Source: Przewalskia tangutica
Taxonomy: Eukaryota > Streptophyta > Magnoliopsida > Solanales > Solanaceae
DNA length: 64,000 nt
Reading direction: 5' to 3'
NCBI GenBank assembly: GCA_029844215.1
Contig: CM056731.1
Coordinates: 78,078,992-78,142,991 of the forward strand
Made by a program: the position numbers and the translations under genes. The notes under the pieces are model-generated. The model was given only the letters and a program-made list of their open reading frames with translations. It was not told where the DNA came from and did not search any database. Shown here in pieces: positions 57,913-64,000 of this stretch. Positions within the stretch are counted from its first letter, which is position 1; the number at the start of each line of letters is the position of its first letter.

Positions 57913-58501
57913 GAGGATGTGGGCGAGTGGCCTGCTTTCGATCATTCGCAGCCTAGACAAGACGACATACGCTTACCTATTGTTCTTGTTTGTGATGTGC
58001 ACTATGCGCGGTTTCTCGTTGTTTCACACATATTTGTAAACCGGTTTTAAAATGATATGTTTTCATTTAAGTACTTTGGCTTCGCATACTTAGTACTGTT
58101 GTCTTGACCTCCTTCGGGGCCGTGCTCATGCCGCAAGTGGCAAGCAGTGCTAGATCCGCATCCTCAGGATCTCTACGTTGGTGTCGGAGCTCCATCTCTT
58201 CCGAGGCTCTACTTTTTGGTATGATCTCCTGTTGTAGATAGCTTTTGTATGCCAGGTATGGCGGGCCCCGTCCCGCCATAGTTGTATATTTCAGAGGTCT
58301 GTAGTCATGTTGTACAGATGTCGGATGTAATCGCTAAACCATGATTATATATATATGCCAAAGGCGATGTTTTCTCACATAACTGTGTCTTATTTTATAA
58401 ACTGTTCATGTCTTGCTTTATGTTTACGCCGATTACTCGATGTATGACTACTGGGTGCCCTTGCAAGGCACTACCACGCCCCGAACGGTCGTGACAAAGA
58501 C

Positions 58502-59200
58502 CTCAGTTAGCCGAGAATCGCCTTTATCCGATATAATCGACACCGACTCGTGCGCCTCACAATCTCTCTAATATATAATCCGCATAGTCCTCACCGAGAA
58601 CGCTGCTCGATCGAAGAAAATGGGTTGATTTCACACCGCCGACAATCACCCAAATGGAATCATGCTTCCTCCGAGTGGTAGGTAGCCCCGTAATAAAATC
58701 CATATTTATCACCTCCCACTTCCAAGTCGAATATCAATAGCCGCAATAGCCCACCGGCTTTGGTGCTCAATCTTGACTCCGACAATTAGACACTGCGGCA
58801 ACAAAACTCGCCACGCCCTCTTCGTGCCATCCCACCAATACACACACTGAGGTCATGGTACATCTTAGTCGAATTCGATGAATGGAATAACGAGCACCGT
58901 GTGCCTCCCGTAATCTGGCCGAAGTCTGTCCACATCGGGAACACAACCGCCCTCGAATCTTAGCACCCATCAGCGCTACCTCAAATAGACCCTTCTCCTT
59001 CGGAGAGTCGATCTCGATGCCGTACCAAAATCGGATCCTCATCGCCGCCTCTTCACCTCTCGACGATGGAAGACTCGGCAACCTCTCGAACCGAATTCCG
59101 CCACTATCGTAATCAACCAAACGAACCCCAAGGCTCGCCAGCTGATGTAACTCGCGGACCATATCCCTTCTCTCTGGCTGCACACCCGACAGACTACCCA
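58502..59200 (-). pseudogene. R8 integrase, N-terminal part and catalytic core start
   Basis: Reads right to left. A frame of 144 codons from 59201 covers the RNase H/integrase linker and the zinc-binding region, with R-E-A-H-G and a shifted G-W-H-E-E-G. The core follows in broken frames and reaches I-I-S-D-K-G at about 58505-58530 before the R9 junction. The remaining part is at 39820-40730. Joined across R9, the DNA reads like R9 at 55126. Confidence 0.8.
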
Positions 59201-59550
59201 TCTGCGACTAAGGGCACCTGCAACTGCATTGGCCTTCCCCGGTGGTATAGAATATTAACATCGTAATCCTTAAGTAGCTCCAACCACCGTCTCTGCCGCA
59301 AGTTCAGCTCCCTCTGGCTGAAGATGTACTGGAGACTCTTGTGGTCTGTGTAAATGTCCACATGAACTCCATATAAATAATGTCTCCAGATCTTCAAGGC
59401 ATGAATCACTGCTGCCAACTCCAAGTCATGTGTGGGATAGTTCTTCTCATGCTTCCTAAGCTGTCGAGATGCATAAGCTATAACTCTGCCGTGCTGCATC
59501 AGCACGCACCCAAGCCCGACACCTGACGCATCGCAATAAACCACATATCC
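59195..59550 (-). pseudogene. R8 RNase H
   Basis: Removes RNA from the RNA-DNA hybrid. It lies in the longest well-preserved pol frame (59194-59829) and shows Y-C-D-A-S-G-V-G-L-G with its aspartate at 59530-59532, then L-E-L-A-A-V and T-D-H-K-S-L. These hold three of the four expected acidic residues. The fourth (V-A-D-A-L) is out of frame near 59210. Confidence 0.88.
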
Positions 59551-60430
59551 ATCTAAGCCCTCTGGAAGAGTAAGGACTGGGGCGGTCGTCAATTTCTCCT
59601 TTAGTAACTGGAAACTCTCCTCACAAGCATCCGTCCACTGAAATGTAGCTGCCTTCTGAGTCAGCCTAGTCAAAGGCGCTGACATGGAGGCAAACTTCTC
59701 CACAAACCTCCGATAATAACCTGCAAGGCCCAAAAAGCTGCGCACCTCCGTCGGTGTAGTGGGTCTGGGCCAAGTCTTGACTGCCTCAATCTTAGTCAGA
59801 TCAACGAATACCATCAGCCCAGATAACATGCCCTAAGAAAGCCACTGAAGCCAGCCAAAACTCGCATTTCGAGAACTTGGCATACAACTGCCGGTCCCTG
59901 AGGACTCCCAATACCGTCCTCAAATGATCTGTATGCTCCTGCTCTGTGCGCAAATACACCAAGATATCATCAATGAACACTATAACGAACATATCCAAGA
60001 ATGGCCTGAACACCCTATTCATCAAATCCATGAATATTCTTTGAGCGTTGGTCAATCCGAAAGACATCACCACGAACTCATAGTGCCCATACCGGTCCCG
60101 AATGCGATCTTTGGGATATTCTCCTCTCTAACTCGCACTGATGGTAACTGCATCGCAGTCTATCTTGAAAAAGCATCTCGCACTCGCAATCGATCAAACA
60201 AATCATCAATCCCGGGGAGGATATCCGTTCTTGATAGTTACCTTGTTCACCGCTCGTAATCAATACACATACACAACGTCCCATCATTCTTCTTTACAAA
60301 TAACACTGGCGCTCCCCAGGGAGAAACACTAGGCCTGATAAAGCCTTTCTCCAGCAAATCTTTCAGCTGGTCCTTCAATTCCTTCAACTCGGCGGGTGCC
60401 ATCTGTATGGCGGAATAGATATCGGCCGAG
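59551..60430 (-). pseudogene. R8 reverse transcriptase
   Basis: Three overlapping frames give M-A-P-A-E-L-K-E-L-K and L-L-E-K-G-F-I-R-P-S (about 60330-60410). The palm follows with V-M-S-F-G-L-T-N-A and the catalytic F-I-D-D-I-L-V-Y (aspartates at 59966-59971), then F-L-G-H-V-I and the thumb/connection R-S-F-L-G-L-A-G-Y-Y-R-R-F. Breaks fall at about 60250, 60075 and 59825. It is the best-preserved polymerase in the window and matches the Tekay/Del group from recall of family motifs. Confidence 0.9.
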
Positions 60431-60541
60431 TGTCCGCGCCAAATCGATGCAAAACTCAATCTCCTCTCGTGAGGATACGGAAGTTCGTGCTGGGAATACG
60501 CCCGAAACTCTCTAACAATCGGACCGATCAAGGTCGGTATC

Positions 60542-61189
60542 TCACCTCGATTTCGAATACGAACCAAATGGTAAATATACCCTTCCGCACCATCTTCCTA
60601 GCCTTGAGGTAAGAAATAAACCTACCCTCGGCGATGCAAAGATTCCCTTCCACTCGATAACCGGCTCACCGGGAAACCGGAACCGAACTAAGCTCTCTCT
60701 ACAGTCCACATTGGCATAGCAAGACTCTAGCCAATCCATACCCATAATCACATCAAAGTCGATCATATCCAACTCTATCAAGTCAGCTAGAGTCCGACGA
60801 CTATATACAGTCACTGGGCAAGCCTTATATATCCGCTCAGCTACCACCGAAGCACCTACCGGCGTAGCCACCTCAAAAGATTTTATGGACTCGGGCTCTA
60901 TCCCTATTCTACCAGCAATATGAGGAGATATATAGTACAAGGTAGAACCTGGGTCTATCAAAGCATAAACATCACAGCAAGCAACCAACAATGTACCCGT
61001 GGCGACATCGTGACGCCACGATCCTGGCGGCCGACATAGCATAAATGCGGTCGAGGACCGTGGAATCGAACCCCGCCACGACCTGCCGCGGCTGCTGGCC
61101 GTGAACACCACGCCTCCGGGCGCATAACCATCAAGATGAAGACCTACAATCGAACTGGTCGGCTGAGCCATAGCATTTCCGCGCCTGGT
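60542..61189 (-). pseudogene. R8 protease and linker
   Basis: A 221-codon frame (60542-61207) begins at the end of the gag knuckle (K-R-D-C). It reads the protease active site Y-A-L-I-D-P-G-S-T-L with its aspartate at 60953-60955, then Y-I-S-P-H-I-A, the flap side F-E-V-A-T-P-V-G and the conserved I-M-G-M-D-W-L before the linker to reverse transcriptase. The protease part itself appears uninterrupted. Confidence 0.88.
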
Positions 61190-62279
61190 CTGACAATCTC
61201 TCTTCAAATGGCCTGCGCCACAAGAGTAATAAGCTCCCGGAGGAACACGACACTTCTATGGCAATCACCACATCGACCACACCGATGCATAGGTGGCCTC
61301 ATCTCGACCGAACTCGTCCTCCGGAAACCGAAGCCCCGGAACCCTATCTCGCTCTTGAATACTCAGACGCCCGAAGATGGTGGAGAGCGCCTGACCGATG
61401 TGGTGCAAATCTGGTCTGCTGCTGGGTTGTCTACCCTAAAACTACCAGAGGACCTCGCTGTCCCGCCTCTTCTCGCGATACTGCCGATCCGTCGGCCCTG
61501 CGTTCACACCGCAGTGCATATGCCAAAGACGCGCAATGTCCATGCCCTGAAGAGCTACTCCGTGCAACTCTCGGCCAAGTGATCATCCGGCCTGTGACAT
61601 AGCGGTGCACCTGCCCTCCATGTGCGCTACCAGCGGGCACATACCGAGCCAATGAGTCAAACTCCACGTTGTATTCGGACCGCCCGCCCACTCGTCGGTG
61701 TCAAAAATCTATCGGCCGAGCCCTCCTCATACGCGAGGCAAGAAATGGCCAAATCGTCTCGAGAACTCGTCCCAAGCGGAAGCGCATGCTCCCCGGGACA
61801 GTTCCATGAATCATACCAATCAATCGCGGTGTCCGCACCGATGCGAACCTAGTACCACCGACTCGATCTCCAAGCCCGATCACCCTCACGATCCACAGAA
61901 TCGTCGGATAAACTCCCGAGGATCATCTCGTGCCTCGACCATAAAACTCGGTGGTGCAACTCAAAAGTCCTCGCCTCGCTAGCAACTTTGTCTGAACTAC
62001 GGCATACAATGAATCGCTGTCTCCACTTATCTCATCGCCACGATCCCGGCGATCGCCATCTCCTTGTAGCCTATATCCTTCGCCTCAGGCTGCTGATCGA
62101 GGCTCGTGTACCGCGGTCTCGTGAGCTGCCGCCGCCGACTCTCTTCGGGTTGGCGACGTTATAGAACTCTCCGTCCGAAACACCTCATCTCGGTAGATGG
62201 GCTCGTGCTCGTAACCTCGGTGCCTACTAGTAGTTCCTCTCGCCTTGCCTTCGGGCGCGGTTGCCTTGCGTGGAGGCAT
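61190..62279 (-). pseudogene. R8 gag (frameshifted)
   Basis: Starts M-P-P-R-K-A-T-A-P-E-G-K-A at the ATG ending at 62279. The capsid core lies near 61640-61800 with E-Y-N-V-E-F-D-S-L-A-R-Y-V-P at about 61630-61680. The knuckle at about 61190-61232 reads Y-S-C-G-A-G-H-L-K-R-D-C, one residue short and lacking the first cysteine as read. Several frameshifts lie between. Confidence 0.82.
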
Positions 62280-62469
62280 AATCGTCTGAGGAAAAATATG
62301 TCAGAGGAAATTCAACCTATAACACAGCTCTATTGCACGATCTTAGAGTGAAAGAATGGAAACCAATTCTAAATATCCTGCAGCCTCCTGATTATAGATG
62401 TGGTGCACAACACACCGATAATCAAGACTCTACTTGATACGGCCTGTAGACCCTTTCCGAAGATTAACT

Positions 62470-62481
62470 GCTCTGATACCA
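62470..62481 (-). other. R8 primer-binding site, full 12-base match
   Basis: GCTCTGATACCA on the plus strand, followed by CTTT and the LTR start. Confidence 0.88.
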
Positions 62482-63082
62482 CTTTTGTCACGACCCGACC
62501 GGATCCGTGATCAGGTGCCTTAACGGGCACCGCGTGACACAACATCGAGAGAGAACGGTGAACATAAACTCATAATAAACAACCATAATAATATAAATAG
62601 TCTAGCCCAAAATGGCTACCCCAAAAGTACATAAACCGAATTACATCCTTAAACAAACCAAGTTATGACAAGACTACAGGCCTCAGAAGGAGTAACACTA
62701 TGACGGACAGGGCCCGCCATGCCTGAATGTACAAAACATCAACAACACTAGGAGAACCATACCAAAAGTCGAGCCTCCAAGAAATGGAGCTCCCGACACT
62801 GAGTAAAAGATCCTAGGAATGAGGATCTACCACCTTTCCCTTACTGCGGCATGAACGGCCAGGAAGGGTCGATACACAACGTACCAAGTATGTAAAACTG
62901 GAAAATACTGTAGTAATATCATAAGTCAAAAATAAGCTGGAGTCATAGATAAAAATCAATTTCCTTGCACTGTGTCTTACTAACAATGAGGGTAACAAGT
63001 ATAAAACTTATAGCATAAAAATAGGAGGCTCACGATCAAAACAGGGTACCTCGCCCGTAGTATCATTAAGCAGTCCTACTCC

Positions 63083-63268
63083 TGGGACTATTTCACCCGC
63101 ATGGGTCCTGTGGACCCGCATGAGGTCATCCGCCTCGTCATGGGATTATTTCACCCGCATGGATCCTGTGGAACCGCATGAGTACCATCGCCGTACTCGC
63201 ATGAGACTATTTCACCCGCATGGATCCTGTGGTCCGGATCCGCATGAGTGCAAGCGCCGCACTCACAT
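63083..63268 (-). repeat. R8 right LTR array (CACCCGCATGGATCC units)
   Basis: Same units as 37796-38006, with one unit fewer. Confidence 0.75.
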
Positions 63269-63349
63269 CATGGGTAGTAAATCCATGGCATAAGTAATAA
63301 CCCGGGGTTTACCCCGTAATAATATAAATATATAACATAGCTCATCCGG

Positions 63350-63482
63350 CTATCATACATAACATAAGCACTACCGGCCTATCATATCATACATAAGCAC
63401 TACCGGCCTATCATATCACAACATAAGCACTACCGGCCTATCATAACATAAGCACTACCGGCTTATCATAACATAAGCAAGT
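63350..63482 (-). repeat. R8 right LTR short array (CATAAGCACTACCGGC)
   Basis: Same array as 38085-38222, essentially identical. Confidence 0.85.
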
Positions 63483-64000
63483 TAAGAAATCCCCTAACTT
63501 CTTATTAACATTATTAATATATCCTCTCATTTTAGTATCCTAAGGCACTAACATGTCTTTTAATAGAAAATCCGGGAATTCAACCCAAGTACCATGTACT
63601 TCGAACTTTTTAAGAAATAACTCTTTTTATACAAAATTCCAAGATACTAATCACCATAGTATCAAGTTACGATTTCTTTCAAGACAAGTCACATTTCCTT
63701 TTAGAAATATAATAGGCTTCTAAATCAAGTGACTTCATTTCCTTTAAAACCTTAGGCAACCAATGCCTAAAAATCAATTCACTTTTCTTAGTTTCAAATC
63801 CTTTACCCGTACTTGTTTTAATTAGGGTAAACCTTTCTTTGTGAACCTTTCAAGAAACTAATATAACCAACTTCCCATAAAGTCATTATATTAGCGTTAT
63901 CCCTTTGTCAAATACATTTTCCCTAAATCCAAGGGACTTATACTTTTGAAATGAAACAAGTAGCATATACTTTTAAAACAAGTGAAAGATATCAAATCTT

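Larger units (their letters stand above)
40731..58496 (+). mobile_element. R9, full-pol Tekay/Del-like chromovirus, interrupted by R10
   Basis: 5' LTR 40731-42407 plus 50457-51189; interior 51190-56059; 3' LTR 56060-58496. The flanks AAGAT (40726-40730) and AAGAC (58497-58501) are the target duplication with one mismatch. It is inserted in the R8 integrase region. Its LTRs (about 2.4 kb) are shorter than the 3.1-3.5 kb of the other families. The interior carries gag, protease, reverse transcriptase, RNase H, integrase and chromodomain, all with frameshifts. Confidence 0.92.
56060..58496 (+). repeat. R9 3' LTR, 2437 bp
   Basis: Runs from TGTTATACCTCG to CGGTCGTGACA. Uninterrupted, so it served as the reference for joining the two 5' LTR pieces. 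Box at 56266-56288, TATA at 56458-56465, 36-bp array near 57211-57318, GC-rich array 57640-57912. Confidence 0.93.
37177..64000 (-). mobile_element. R8, full-pol Tekay/Del-like chromovirus, interrupted by R9
   Basis: Minus-strand element inserted in R7. Left LTR 37177 to about 39784; interior 39820-40730 and 58502-62485; right LTR from 62486 to beyond the window. Interior order in the element direction is gag, protease, reverse transcriptase, RNase H, integrase, chromodomain. It was an autonomous type, now broken by frameshifts, by R9 inside integrase and by loss of the 3' LTR terminus and polypurine tract. It is a plausible family relative of the enzymes the gag-only elements need. Confidence 0.9.
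62486..64000 (-). repeat. R8 5' LTR (right), cut by the window edge
   Basis: Starts TGTCACGACCCGACCGG and follows the left LTR closely to the end of the window. Arrays at 63083-63268 and 63350-63482, palindrome GATACTA/TAGTATC at 63643-63663. Near its start it differs from the left copy at CAG/CTG and G-run sites (ATCGAG against ATCAGAG). Confidence 0.92.

Overview
This window is plant nuclear DNA made almost entirely of long terminal repeat (LTR) retrotransposons stacked inside one another. I found no cellular gene, rRNA, tRNA or CRISPR array. The coding remnants belong to Ty3/gypsy chromoviruses, most like the Tekay/Del group. They show gag with a CCHC knuckle, a D-P-G-S protease, an F-I-D-D-I-L-V-Y reverse transcriptase, RNase H, an integrase and a C-terminal chromodomain. 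The primer-binding sites match plant initiator-Met tRNA (TGGTATCAGAGC). The LTRs begin TGTTAYACCYCG and end GGTCGTGACA, or the reverse complement on the minus strand. This points to pericentromeric or other heterochromatin of a flowering plant. The family cannot be fixed from sequence alone; an asterid is only a guess.

Layout (R1-R10 are my labels, left to right). R1 is a plus-strand LTR cut by the left edge, with pieces at 1-1031, 4590-5718 and 15146-15280. It is split by R2 (1032-4584), a minus-strand solo LTR that itself holds a LINE tail, and by R3 (5719-15140), a minus-strand element with two LTRs. R4 (15281-18263) is a plus-strand LTR inserted in R1. R5 (18264-34255) is a minus-strand element inserted in R4. 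R6 (22466-30913) is a complete young plus-strand element inserted in the R5 interior. R7 (34256-37176) is a plus-strand LTR inserted in the right LTR of R5. R8 (37177 to beyond 64000) is a minus-strand full-pol element inserted in R7. R9 (40731-58496) is a plus-strand full-pol element inserted in the R8 integrase. R10 (42408-50450) is a minus-strand gag-only element inserted in the 5' LTR of R9. The deepest chain is R1<R4<R5<R7<R8<R9<R10, seven levels.

Two kinds of element are present. R8 and R9 have the full gag-PR-RT-RH-IN-chromodomain order, although broken by frameshifts. R5, R6 and R10 have LTRs of about 3.1 kb around an interior of only about 1.7-2.4 kb that encodes gag and no pol. They look like non-autonomous TR-GAG-type elements that would need pol enzymes from relatives such as R8 or R9. 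R3 is a further derivative that lost the gag core but keeps an integrase-tail remnant.

The LTR families are diverged but share short noncoding islands. These are a palindromic box usually about 170-200 bp upstream of TATAAATA, a GATACTA/TAGTATC inverted repeat, a CTTCCCATAAAG box flanked by TTATAA, and a hairpin beside the polypurine tract. Each family also carries its own tandem array at about the same place in the LTR. Many differences between sister LTRs sit at CTG/CAG triplets and at G or C runs. This looks like a long-read base-calling artefact and may account for many of the apparent frameshifts.
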